NCBI RefSeq assembly: GCF_001896205.1
Contig: NZ_MPNU01000001.1
Location: 1,969,503 to 2,033,502 of the forward strand
Length of the DNA stretch: 64,000 nucleotides
Direction of reading: 5' to 3'
From: Edwardsiella piscicida
GTDB lineage: Bacteria; Pseudomonadota; Gammaproteobacteria; Enterobacterales; Enterobacteriaceae
Shown here: piece by piece, positions 37,839 to 47,300 of the stretch
Layout of the letters: each line of letters opens with the position of its first letter
How positions within the stretch are numbered: the stretch's first letter is position 1
Made by a program: the position numbers and the translations under genes
Notes under the pieces: model-generated
What the model was told of the DNA's origin: nothing
What the model saw: only the letters and a program-made list of their open reading frames with translations
Databases searched by the model: none

Positions 37839-40434
37839 GCTGACTCCTCGTTGCCCGGGAGAGGCGGGACTGCAGCCACTCCTGTACGTTATCGCCGAAG
37901 CGCAGGCTGCGCCACAGCTGGAATACATTCTCCTGCTGGCGGTAGTTGAGCTCGATAACCCGCCGATGGTCCTTCTGCCGATTAATGCCGTACAGCGTCG
38001 CATCCAGCGTCAGCTCCCCCAGATTGCTTAAATCGATCCAGGTGTGGGAGCGCCCCACCTCCAGATAGCGCAGCCAGTCAAGGGCCGCCCCACCGATCGG
38101 GTTATTGCTGACGATGGCATCCACCATATCCTTGTCCAGGCGCAGCGTGACGGGGCGGGTGTTACCCAGCCAGCCGCGGTGAATAATCCACTGCGGGTTA
38201 TGCAGATAAAGCGGCAGCTCGCCATCCACCTTGCCCGACAGGGCAAACTGCTTCACCTTCAGCGCGGTGATCAGCTCACTCAGCTCAATATTGTGCAGCC
38301 GCAGCAGCGTGGGCTGATGCTGCGGCAGACGCAGGCTGGAAAAACCGACCTCGCCCCCCAGCATGTCGGCCGTCACGTCGCTCAGGGTCAGCGGGGAGGC
38401 CTCGTCGTATGGGTAATAACCCTGCAGATCGGCACGGATCTTCCGCAGATCGAACTGATTGACCAGTCGATCAATACGCAGGGTGACCGGCGTATGTGGG
38501 CCGAGCTGCCAGCGACTGTCGTGCAGCCGATAAGGCAGCGTCAGATCCATCGCGTCCACCCGGCCATCCTTTAACCACAGGCCCACGCCCTTGGCCTGCA
38601 GATGCCCCCCGGCGACAAAGCCTTGGCCACGCGCCGCCGAAAAGGCCGCCTGGGCATGGAATCGCCCCTCGTGCAGACGTACCCCCAGCGATGGCGTCAG
38701 CAGCGGCTGAAAGACCGTTACCGGCTGGCTGGCCCACCAGGCCTGACCGCGCAGACGCGTACCATCCCAACGCCCATCCAGCCGGATCGGGCCGATGGCG
38801 CCGGCGCGCAGATCGCCGCGCAGCTGCATCGACGCCGGCGATTCACCCTGCGCCGTCAGTTGGAGACGCGGCGTGGGCAGATAGCCGCCGTGGGTAAAAT
38901 CAATCCGCTGGGCGGCCAGGGCAAACCCGGCGTGGAATGCCGCATGCTGCGACGCCCGCAGCCACATCAGCGGCTGGGTCAGGGTCAGGCGTGGGCGGAT
39001 GACCCGTGCCAGCCCATAGGTCAGGCGATCGAAGCCGGCGGAGAGATAGTCCAGGTGCAGCGCATCATCCTGCCATGCGCCCTGCCCGCTAACGTCCCAG
39101 CGCGCCCGCAGCGGCGGCATCTGCCCTTTTCCCCAGTAGCGCCAGCGCCAGAGTCCCTTATCGGGGCGAAACGCCTCGGCCTGGCCATCCAGATGCAGCT
39201 GTCCCTGCCCCCAGTAGCGGTGGCTGACGCGCAGAATGGCCTGGAGACGTCCGCTGACGCCGTCGCGGCTGACGCGCACCCCCGCCAGCGGCCAGCGCAC
39301 CTCCTGCAGGGTGGTCTGGGCATCGGTTTTACCCCAGATGCGCAGCAGCGCACCGGGCAGCAGCCTTAGGGTGGGGTCCTCGGGCGTGCCGCTGACCCGC
39401 GCATCGAGGGCGGCGGAAAACGACAGACCGCCATGATTAACCAAGCCGTTCAGGCGCAGGGGAAAAGCCCCCGCCTGAAAATCCAGCCGCCCCGGCCCCA
39501 GCTGCATCACCATGTTGGCCTTTCCCTGCGTCCCCCGAGTCAGCATATTGACCCGCCCCTGCAGCTGGGTATGCCGCCACCCCGATAGCCAGTCGCGCAG
39601 CTGCAGCGCGGCGCTACCCTGCAGCGGCTGAGGCCCATAGGGCCAAAACCACTGCCCATCGCTGACCGTCAGCGCCCCCTGCTGCTGCTGCCAGGGCAAA
39701 TCGACCAGCGGGCGGGGCTGATCCAGCGCGTTGAGCAGCAGGCGCCCCCCCTGGCGCTGCCAGATAAGCCGTAGGCGTAGCGGGTGCGGCAGCCCGGACA
39801 GACGAAACTGCGCCTGCAGCAGTCCTCCCGGCGGCACGGTCGCGAGATCCAGCCCCAGCGCTATCTTCCCCTGTAGCTGCAGGGCATCGTCGAGCTGCGG
39901 CAGCCGCAGCAGCAGCGAGCGCACGCTCAGGGCCTGATGCTCCAGCGCCAGATCCAGCTTAAGCTGCTCGCCGTCCAGGCCGATACGCTGGGCGCCATCC
40001 TGATTATTCAGCCGGAACGTTCCGCCGTAGCGCTGCCACGGCAGGATATTGAGACGCCCGATGGTCAGGGCCAGAGGCGGGAGCGACTGCTGCAGCGAGG
40101 CGATCGACGGCATGGTGCCCCCGCCGGGCGCGGCAGAGAAGCAGCGGCTGTCCAGATCGACCGTATCGGCATTGAGCTGCCAGTGCGGGCGCCGGTAGCT
40201 CAATGCCGCGCCGCGCAGGCTCAGCAGTGGACATGCGCCCAGACGATAGTCCAGCCGCGGCAGCCGCAGGGCACCATCGGACCAGTATGGCCGGGCGGGA
40301 ATCATCACATCGGCGCCGGCCGGCAGCCAGGGCCGCAGCGCCGCGGACAGCCAGTAGGGCGAACTCCACCACGCCGCTACGCTGCCCGACAGTAACACCG
40401 CCGCGCCTATCGCACCGATATATCGCTTTTTCAC
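37831..40434 (-). CDS. ydbH: YdbH, AsmA-like inter-membrane lipid transport protein
   Basis: An 867-residue protein anchored by one N-terminal membrane helix (about 5-27). A long periplasmic beta-rich body belongs to the AsmA-like family, which includes YhdP and TamB. The C-terminal conserved block contains IGGAALDWLRYLEVGRSHT and INRQKDHRRVIELNYRQQEN. In E. coli these three proteins are redundant for glycerophospholipid movement to the outer membrane. The start is a GTG with GGGGAAG upstream. First gene of ydbH-ynbE-ydbL. Confidence 0.94.
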   Translation of the reverse strand: MKKRYIGAIGAAVLLSGSVAAWWSSPYWLSAALRPWLPAGADVMIPARPYWSDGALRLPRLDYRLGACPLLSLRGAALSYRRPHWQLNADTVDLDSRCFSAAPGGGTMPSIASLQQSLPPLALTIGRLNILPWQRYGGTFRLNNQDGAQRIGLDGEQLKLDLALEHQALSVRSLLLRLPQLDDALQLQGKIALGLDLATVPPGGLLQAQFRLSGLPHPLRLRLIWQRQGGRLLLNALDQPRPLVDLPWQQQQGALTVSDGQWFWPYGPQPLQGSAALQLRDWLSGWRHTQLQGRVNMLTRGTQGKANMVMQLGPGRLDFQAGAFPLRLNGLVNHGGLSFSAALDARVSGTPEDPTLRLLPGALLRIWGKTDAQTTLQEVRWPLAGVRVSRDGVSGRLQAILRVSHRYWGQGQLHLDGQAEAFRPDKGLWRWRYWGKGQMPPLRARWDVSGQGAWQDDALHLDYLSAGFDRLTYGLARVIRPRLTLTQPLMWLRASQHAAFHAGFALAAQRIDFTHGGYLPTPRLQLTAQGESPASMQLRGDLRAGAIGPIRLDGRWDGTRLRGQAWWASQPVTVFQPLLTPSLGVRLHEGRFHAQAAFSAARGQGFVAGGHLQAKGVGLWLKDGRVDAMDLTLPYRLHDSRWQLGPHTPVTLRIDRLVNQFDLRKIRADLQGYYPYDEASPLTLSDVTADMLGGEVGFSSLRLPQHQPTLLRLHNIELSELITALKVKQFALSGKVDGELPLYLHNPQWIIHRGWLGNTRPVTLRLDKDMVDAIVSNNPIGGAALDWLRYLEVGRSHTWIDLSNLGELTLDATLYGINRQKDHRRVIELNYRQQENVFQLWRSLRFGDNVQEWLQSRLSRATRSQHE

Positions 40435-40582
40435 TCGTCTTCCCCACCCGTTACGCCACGGCGCCGCACCATACCATACTTACCAGTTTAGCTAAATGTA
40501 CCCCGGACGACAGTGGATTAATCTATTGCCATTCAAGGCGCTAACAGGAAAAAATGATTTACATCACACTTCCCCGTCCGTT

Positions 40583-40611
40583 TTGTCCACCTTCTCTATT
40601 TTTGCTATGAT
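40583..40611 (+). promoter_or_regulatory. Sigma-70 promoter of ldhA
   Basis: TTGTCC (40583-40588) and TATGAT (40606-40611) are separated by exactly 17 bp. The pair lies about 30 bases before the ldhA start codon and its GGGGGAA ribosome site. Confidence 0.65.
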
Positions 40612-40639
40612 GATCACAATTTCAGCTGGGGGAATATTT

Positions 40640-41632
40640 ATGAAACTCGCCATCTACAGCACCAAACAATACGACCGAAAATATATTGAGCTGGTAAATA
40701 AGCAGTTCGGCTTTGAACTGGAGTTTTTTGACTTTCTGCTGCGCCCACAGACGGTGAAAACCGCCCAGGGGTTCGATGCGGTCTGCATTTTTGTCAACGA
40801 TGACGGCGGACGCGAAGTGCTGGAGCAGCTGGCCGCCATGGGCATTCGTATCGTCGCCCTGCGCTGCGCCGGCTTTAACAACGTCGATCTGGACGCCGCC
40901 AAAGCGCTGGGTATCGAGGTGGTCCGCGTCCCGGCCTACTCGCCGGAGGCGGTCGCCGAGCATACCGTTGGCATGATGCTGACCCTTAACCGTCGAATTC
41001 ATCGCGCCTATCAGCGCACCCGCGACGCTAACTTCTCGCTCGAAGGGCTGATCGGGTTCAACATGCACAACCGTACCGCCGGCGTCATCGGCACCGGGAA
41101 AATCGGGATCGCCACGATGCGTATCCTCAAGGGGTTCGGCATGCGTATCCTGGCATTCGATCCCTATCCCAACCCACAGGCGCTGGAGCTCGGCGCAGAG
41201 TATGTCGATCTGAAGACCCTGTATGCCCAGTCCGACGTCATTACCCTGCACTGCCCGCTGACGCCGGAGAATCACCATCTGCTAAACCAGGATGCCTTTG
41301 CCCAAATGAAAGACGGGGTGATGATCATCAATACCAGCCGCGGCGGCCTGATCGACTCCTGCGCCGCTATCGATGCGCTGAAGCAACAGAAGATCGGGGC
41401 CCTGGGCATGGACGTGTATGAGAATGAGCGCGACCTGTTCTTTGAAGACAAGTCCAACGACGTGATCCAGGACGACGTATTCCGCCGCCTCTCCGCCTGC
41501 CATAACGTGCTGTTTACCGGCCACCAGGCCTTCCTGACCGAAGAGGCCTTGACCAGCATCTCGCTGACCACCCTGCAGAACATCGATGATCTGATCCATC
41601 ATCGTCACTGCCCGAATCGGCTTACCGCCTGA
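40640..41632 (+). CDS. ldhA: Fermentative D-lactate dehydrogenase
   Basis: A 330-residue NAD-dependent D-2-hydroxyacid dehydrogenase that reduces pyruvate to D-lactate in fermentation. The Rossmann motif is GVIGTGKIGIA. The conserved block INTSRGGLID follows, with catalytic Arg in the preceding LHCPLTPE region area, a Glu in YENERDLFFE and the catalytic His in TGHQAFLT. A longer frame exists, but MKLAIYSTKQYD is the E. coli N-terminus and GGGGGAA lies upstream of this ATG. It is a monocistronic gene ended by a bidirectional terminator. Confidence 0.97.
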   Translation: MKLAIYSTKQYDRKYIELVNKQFGFELEFFDFLLRPQTVKTAQGFDAVCIFVNDDGGREVLEQLAAMGIRIVALRCAGFNNVDLDAAKALGIEVVRVPAYSPEAVAEHTVGMMLTLNRRIHRAYQRTRDANFSLEGLIGFNMHNRTAGVIGTGKIGIATMRILKGFGMRILAFDPYPNPQALELGAEYVDLKTLYAQSDVITLHCPLTPENHHLLNQDAFAQMKDGVMIINTSRGGLIDSCAAIDALKQQKIGALGMDVYENERDLFFEDKSNDVIQDDVFRRLSACHNVLFTGHQAFLTEEALTSISLTTLQNIDDLIHHRHCPNRLTA

Positions 41633-41654
41633 TCGCCACGTGTGTCTTGGCGCA

Positions 41655-41682
41655 CAAAAAAACCCGCTGCGGCGGGTTTTTT
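41655..41682. terminator. Bidirectional terminator after ldhA
   Basis: The stem AACCCGC (41661-41667) and GCGGGTT (41672-41678) is flanked by seven A on the left and T on the right. It serves ldhA and the converging small gene. Confidence 0.9.
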
Positions 41683-41705
41683 CGTTCACGATTTGCGGCG
41701 GCGGC

Positions 41706-41912
41706 CTACACCAACTCCTCCTGCGTATAGCGCTGGCGATAGTAGGCGAGACGCTCGTTGAACAGCGCCCGCTGTTTCGCCGTCATATTTCCCTGTACCT
41801 CGGTCGCACTGATATTGCGCCCCTGTGACTCCATCATTGCAATACTGCTGGCCAGAAAATCCATGGTGTTTGTGCTAAACGCAGCCGCCGGCCGGTCGGA
41901 TACCATCGCCAT
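41706..41912 (-). CDS. Hypothetical protein, 68 aa
   Basis: I do not recognise the family. The product would be 68 residues, soluble, with a Met/Ser-rich N-terminus and a helical C-terminus (NMTAKQRALFNERLAYYRQR). The start at 41912 is supported by GAGGAG 8 bases upstream. The gene ends at the bidirectional terminator shared with ldhA. E. coli has no gene here between ldhA and hslJ. The strong ribosome site and terminator make it likely real. Confidence 0.7.
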   Translation of the reverse strand: MAMVSDRPAAAFSTNTMDFLASSIAMMESQGRNISATEVQGNMTAKQRALFNERLAYYRQRYTQEELV

Positions 41913-42200
41913 TCGCACACTCCTCTTTCTGTATTGATGCTGATGCCAATTGCCTGTCAAAATCATCGTCGGCGTCCGTGCTGCGGACGACGGCGACCGG
42001 CGCAGAAAACGCGCCGCACATTGCGCTACGGCGATAGCGAGCCGACGGACGTCGTGTCCGTCATCGCGGTGGTCTCGCTGGATTGCCGTACGAATAACAA
42101 GTATAGATGAGACAGAGAAAGCTGCCGTGAAAAGCGGGACATCATTGCATTTATTCTACGCCTTGCCTGCGGATACCCCCCTCTGGAGAGAGAAGCTGAT

Positions 42201-42620
42201 ATGAAAAGGATCCTGACCGCCCTGCTGTGCGGCCTGCTCGGCGCCTGCAGCGCCCCGCCGACGGCGCAGCTGCTGCTGCACCATCGCTATGTTCTGCAGA
42301 CGATCGATGGCCATCCCCTCGCGGCAACGGCGGCGTCCCGCGCGCTGACGCCGGATCTGGAGTTTGGTGAAGGGCTGTGGATCAGCGTCAGCCTGTGCGG
42401 TCAGCTAAGTGGCCAAGCGACCCTGCGGCGGGGCACGCTGCGCATCGCCGCGCTGCAGCGCACGCCGTCCCCCTGTCCCGATCCCGCCTGGCAGGCGGCG
42501 CAGCGCCGTCTGGAGACGATGCTGCGACACGGCGCCCGGCTCACGCTGCGGGGAGAGACGCTGGCGCTGCGCGATGCGCAGGGAACGGTGTGGCGCTATA
42601 GGCTACGCGACTGGATGTAG
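42201..42620 (+). CDS. hslJ: Heat-inducible lipoprotein HslJ (META domain)
   Basis: A 139-residue lipoprotein. Lipobox LLGAC is at residues 12-16. The META-domain core is recognisable by HHRYVLQTIDGHPLA and a downstream G-Q-A-T and MLRHGARLTLRGETLALRD. Compared with E. coli HslJ (140 aa) the sequence is divergent but the length, lipobox and neighbours (ldhA, ydbJ, nifJ) agree. It contributes to novobiocin resistance and is heat-shock induced in E. coli. Confidence 0.88.
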   Translation: MKRILTALLCGLLGACSAPPTAQLLLHHRYVLQTIDGHPLAATAASRALTPDLEFGEGLWISVSLCGQLSGQATLRRGTLRIAALQRTPSPCPDPAWQAAQRRLETMLRHGARLTLRGETLALRDAQGTVWRYRLRDWM

Positions 42621-42634
42621 CGGCGGCCGTGCGA

Positions 42635-42892
42635 TCAGTTGGGGCAGCGGCCGCTGATCACGCCCCGCTCCGTACAGCGTTTGCCGTCCGGCAGCTGACA
42701 CTGTACCAGCGAGGTGCCGTCCAACTGATGCGCCAGCGCGACCTCGCCGCCGATCAGTGCGCATCCCTCGCTCAGCGCCGCGCTGGCGGCGATATGCGGC
42801 CGCGCGCCGGCCGTCTGTGCCGCAGGCTCGCTGGCGCAGCCTGATAGCATCACGACCAGCAGCCCCCCGATCCCCATAGCAACCCCTCTCAT
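42635..42892 (-). CDS. ydbJ: YdbJ-like lipoprotein (DUF333)
   Basis: An 85-residue lipoprotein. Lipobox LSGC lies near residues 16-19. The mature part carries the DUF333 pattern C-x-x-x-G-G-E-x-x-x (CALIGGEVALAHQLDGTSLVQCQLPDG, shown in part) found in YoaF and YdbJ. Two ATG codons are possible; the second (42892) is chosen because GGAG lies 8 bases before it and only 2 before the first. It converges on hslJ. Function unknown. Confidence 0.85.
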   Translation of the reverse strand: MRGVAMGIGGLLVVMLSGCASEPAAQTAGARPHIAASAALSEGCALIGGEVALAHQLDGTSLVQCQLPDGKRCTERGVISGRCPN

Positions 42893-43082
42893 TCTCATCA
42901 CTCCCCTGACATAAAACGTAACGCTTTGCCGCCCATCGCCACCGCGCCCAAGCGCCATCAGCACAGGGCAAGCGTGCGGAATCTTTGTTACCATAGCCCT
43001 GCAGGCTAAGGATAGCGTGGCATGGGTTTTTACGCCGAATGATGGCAGAAAACAAGCGGGTAGATAACAACGAGAGGTTAGC

Positions 43083-43736
43083 ATGGTCACCGACTTATTG
43101 CTGCGCGTCGCCCTGGCGGGGCTACTGGGCGGGTTAATCGGCCTTGAGCGCCAGCTGCGGGCCAAAGAGGCCGGGCTACGCACCCATATTTTGGTCGGTA
43201 TCGGCAGCGCGATGTTTATGATCGTCTCCAAGTATGGCTTTGCCGATATTCTCGCGCTCTCCCACGTCGGGCTGGATCCCAGCCGTATCGCCGCACAGGT
43301 CGTCTCTGGTATGGGGTTTCTCGGCGCGGGGACCATCATCATTCAGAAACAGGCCGTTAAAGGGCTGACGACCGCCGCCGGCATGTGGGTGACGGCCGCG
43401 ATCGGCCTGGTGATCGGCAGCGGGCTGTATGAGATTGGGATTTATGGCACGCTGATGACGCTGATCGTGCTGGAGCTATTCCGCCAGCTGAGCAACCTGC
43501 TGCTGGGAGAGCACCACGGCCTGATCATCCATCTGCCGCCGGAAGAGGTCAGCGCGCTGCTGCTGACGCTGCAGCAGCTGAATCTGAAGCCGGAGCGCCT
43601 GTCGCTGCGCCAGCGACAGGAGGAGACGCTGTGCGAGATCCGCCTGGAGATCACCCTGCGCCCCCGGCAGCGCGTCGGCGAGCTGTATCAACAGCTGCAG
43701 AAGCTTGACGCCGTACGCTTTCTCGAAATCCGCTGA
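43083..43736 (+). CDS. MgtC/SapB-family inner membrane protein
   Basis: A 217-residue protein with four or five membrane helices in the first about 135 residues, including the MgtC signature block LGGLIGLERQLRAKEAGLRTH and SGMGFLGAGTIIIQ. A cytoplasmic C-terminal domain of about 80 residues follows, probably ACT-like. MgtC proteins help survival at low magnesium and inside phagocytes, often by acting on ATP synthase; whether this one does is not known. It resembles SapB/YhiD more than Salmonella MgtC. GAGAGG precedes the ATG. No Mg-sensing leader is visible. Confidence 0.85.
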   Translation: MVTDLLLRVALAGLLGGLIGLERQLRAKEAGLRTHILVGIGSAMFMIVSKYGFADILALSHVGLDPSRIAAQVVSGMGFLGAGTIIIQKQAVKGLTTAAGMWVTAAIGLVIGSGLYEIGIYGTLMTLIVLELFRQLSNLLLGEHHGLIIHLPPEEVSALLLTLQQLNLKPERLSLRQRQEETLCEIRLEITLRPRQRVGELYQQLQKLDAVRFLEIR

Positions 43737-43778
43737 GCGCCGCCGTCTGCGATGGACAGAGCGGTTGCAGAATGTAAC

Positions 43779-44111
43779 TTAATGTGCCGACGTGTGGGAG
43801 AATAAATTAATCACCAGCACGCCCCCGACGATCATCGCCATCCCCAGCAGCGCCGCCCAGTCGAGCGTCTGCTGGTACAGCCAGTAGGCGGCCAGCGAGA
43901 CCAGCACGATCCCCATACCGGACCAAATCGCATAGGCGACGCCCAGCGGGATGCTCTTCACTACCTGAGAAAGTCCCCAGAAAGCAATGGCATATCCAAC
44001 AACCACCACCAGACTCGGGCCGAGTCGGCTAAACCCCTGGGTGGCTTTCAGGGCGGTCGTGGCGATCACCTCGGCGCCGATCGCCATCGCCAGATACAGA
44101 TATCCGTTCAT
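43779..44111 (-). CDS. emrE: Small multidrug resistance transporter EmrE
   Basis: A 110-residue protein with four membrane helices. Glu14 is at the essential position in MNGYLYLAMAIGAE, and the family motifs AYAIWSGMGIVLVS and GVLVINLF are present. This pattern fits EmrE, which exports quaternary ammonium and aromatic cations in exchange for protons, better than SugE/Gdx. The C-terminus HTSAH resembles E. coli EmrE. It is divergent from nifJ. Confidence 0.9.
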   Translation of the reverse strand: MNGYLYLAMAIGAEVIATTALKATQGFSRLGPSLVVVVGYAIAFWGLSQVVKSIPLGVAYAIWSGMGIVLVSLAAYWLYQQTLDWAALLGMAMIVGGVLVINLFSHTSAH

Positions 44112-44308
44112 TTATTCATCCCATTACTATTGCGTCTATATGGCGCAATTCTATCCGGCGTCGACGCCAGCGGCAATCCACCCGCAGACACATTCATTCA
44201 TCACCTGCCGGGCCGACCATTTGCCATAAAACTGATAAGACGCTGAAATCGCGTTTGCTAGAATCCTGTTAATAACAACATCACAATGTGAAGCCAAAGG
44301 TAACCTTC

Positions 44309-47300
44309 ATGATCACCATTGACGGTAACAGCGCAGTGGCGTCCGTGGCCTATCGAGCCAGCGAAGTCATTGCCATCTATCCGATTACCCCCAGCTCAGG
44401 CATGGCCGAGCAGGCCTCCGCCTGGTCCGCCGACGGACGCCCCAACGTCTGGGGCGATATTCCACGCGTCGTCGAGATGCAGTCTGAGGGCGGCGCCATC
44501 GCCGCCGTACACGGCGCGCTGCAGACCGGGGCACTGGCCACCAGCTTTACCTCATCCCAGGGGCTGCTGCTGATGATCCCCACCCTGTATAAGCTGGCCG
44601 GCGAATTAACCCCCTTCGTTCTGCACGTCGCCGCGCGCACCGTCGCCACCCATGCGCTCTCCATTTTCGGCGACCACTCCGACGTCATGGCGGTACGCCA
44701 GACCGGCTGCGCTATGCTGTGCGCCGCCAGCGTGCAGGAGGCCCAGGATTTCGCCCTGATAGCCCATATCGCCTCCCTCAACAGCCGTCTGCCGTTTATC
44801 CACTTCTTCGACGGTTTCCGCACCTCTCACGAAATCAACAAAATCGTGCCGCTGGCCGACGATACGCTGCAGACGCTGCTGCCAGCGCAGGCCATCGCCG
44901 CCCACCGCGCCCATGCGCTGACCCCGGAGCACCCGGTGATCCGCGGAACCTCCGCCAACCCGGACACCTATTTTCAGGCACGAGAGGCCAGCAACCCGTG
45001 GTACGACGCCGCCTATGACCACGTGGCCGACGCCATGCAGGCCTTCGCCGACCAGTGCGGGCGCCGCTACCAGCCGTTTGAATACGATGGCGATCCCGAG
45101 GCCACCCGGGTCATCGTCGTGATGGGCTCCGCCTGCGGCACCTGCGCCGAGGTGTGCGATATGCTGCGCGCGCGCGGGGAGAAGGTGGGCGTACTGAAGG
45201 TGCGGCTGTACCGTCCCTTCTCCGCCCGTCACCTGCTCGCCGCGCTGCCCCTCTCCGCGCAGCGCATCGCGGTGCTCGACCGCACCAAAGAGCCGGGGGC
45301 GCTGGGCGAGCCGCTGTACCTGGACGTCATCGCCGCGCTGGCGCAGGCGGTTAGCAGCGGCGAACGCGCCGCGCTGCCGCTCACCATCGGCGGGCGCTAC
45401 GGCCTTTCCAGCAAGGAGTTTGGCCCCGACTGCGCCCTGGCGGTATTTGAGGCGCTGGAGACCCCGCGGCCTCGACCGCGTTTTACCGTGGGCATCAACG
45501 ACGACGTGACCCACCTCTCCCTGCCGCGCCGGACGGATGTCCACCCGGTGAGCAACCGGCTGGAGGCGCTGTTCTATGGGCTGGGCAGCGACGGCACCGT
45601 CTCGGCGGCGAAGAACAACATCAAGATTATCGGTAACAGCACGCCGCTGCATGCCCAGGGCTACTTTGTCTATGACTCCAAAAAGGCCGGCGGCCTGACC
45701 GTGTCACACCTGCGAGTACGGGAAACGCCCATTCACTCCGCCTACCTGGTGGAGCAGGCCGACTTTATCGGCTGCCACCAGTGGCAGTTCATTGAACGCT
45801 ATCAGATGGTTGAGCGTCTGCGCCTCGGGGGGATCTTCCTACTAAATACCCCCTATGCCGCAGACGAGGCGTGGGCGCGGCTGCCCCAGGAGGTGCAGGC
45901 GCTGCTCAACGCACGGCAGGCGAAGTTCTACGTTATCAACGCCGCCCGTATCGCCCGCGAGTGTCGGCTCGGCGCCCGTATCAACACCGTCATGCAGATG
46001 GCCTTCCTGCACCTCAGCGACCTGATCCCCAACGGCGGCGCCCTGCCGCTGCTGCAGGATGCCATCGCCCGCAGCTATGCCAATAAAGGACAGGAGATCG
46101 TCGAACGCAACTGGCAGGCGCTGGGGGCGGTCGAGGGCGCGCTGCACGCCGTTCCCCTGCGCCCGGTCGATGCCGAGAGCCCGCGCCGGCCGCCGATCGT
46201 CGCCGACCAGGCGCCGGACTTTGTCAAAACCGTTACCGCCGCCATGCTGGCCGGGCTGGGCGACAGCCTGCCGGTCTCCGCCTTCCCGCCGGACGGCACC
46301 TGGCCCGTCGGCACTACCCGCTGGGAGAAGCGCAATATCGCCGAGGCCATCCCCATCTGGCAGCCCGCCCTCTGCACCCAGTGTAACCACTGCGTCGCCG
46401 CCTGCCCCCACGCGGCGATCCGCGCCAAGGTGGTCGCGCCGGCGGCGCTGGAGCACGCGCCAGCCACGCTGGAGAGCCTGGAGGTCCGCGCCCGCGATCT
46501 GCGCGGCGAGCGCTATGTGCTGCAGGTGGCACCGGAAGACTGCACCGGCTGCAACCTGTGCGTGACGGTCTGCCCGGCGGCGGATCGTCAGGACCCCAGC
46601 GTCAAGGCCATCAATATGCAACCACGTCTGGCGCACCTGGCGCGGGAAAAGGCGCATTACGACGCGTTTCTGGCCCTGCCGGAGATCGACCGCCGTCGCC
46701 TGGAGCGCATCGATATACGCACCTCGCAGCTGATTTCGCCGCTGTTTGAATACTCCGGCGCCTGCTCCGGCTGCGGTGAAACCCCCTATATCAAGCTGCT
46801 GACCCAGCTGTTCGGCGATCGTATGCTGATCGCGAACGCCACCGGCTGCTCCTCCATCTATGGCGGCAACCTCCCCACCAGCCCCTATACCACCGATGCA
46901 CAGGGACGGGGGCCGGCCTGGGCCAACTCGCTGTTTGAGGATAACGCCGAGTTTGGCCTCGGCTTCCGCCTGAGCGCCCAGCAGCACCGCCAGCGGGCGC
47001 TGCGCCTGCTCCATGCGCTGGCCGGACAGCTGCCAGAGGCGCTGGTCGCGGCGCTGCAGCAGGAGGAGACGCCCACCGAGACGCGGCGTCAGCAGATAGC
47101 GGCGCTGCGCGCGGCCCTGGCGACGCTCGACGATCCGCAGGCCCAGGCGCTGGCGCAGACGGCCGATGCCCTGGTAGAGCAATCCATCTGGCTGATCGGC
47201 GGCGATGGCTGGGCCTACGATATCGGCTTCGGCGGGCTGGATCACGTGCTGAGCCTGAGCGAAAACGTCAACGTCCTGGTCCTGGATACCCAGTGCTACT

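Noticed and set aside
41913-42200. Possible gene or repeat between the 68-aa gene and hslJ
   Set aside because: No frame with a ribosome site and no clear repeat structure.
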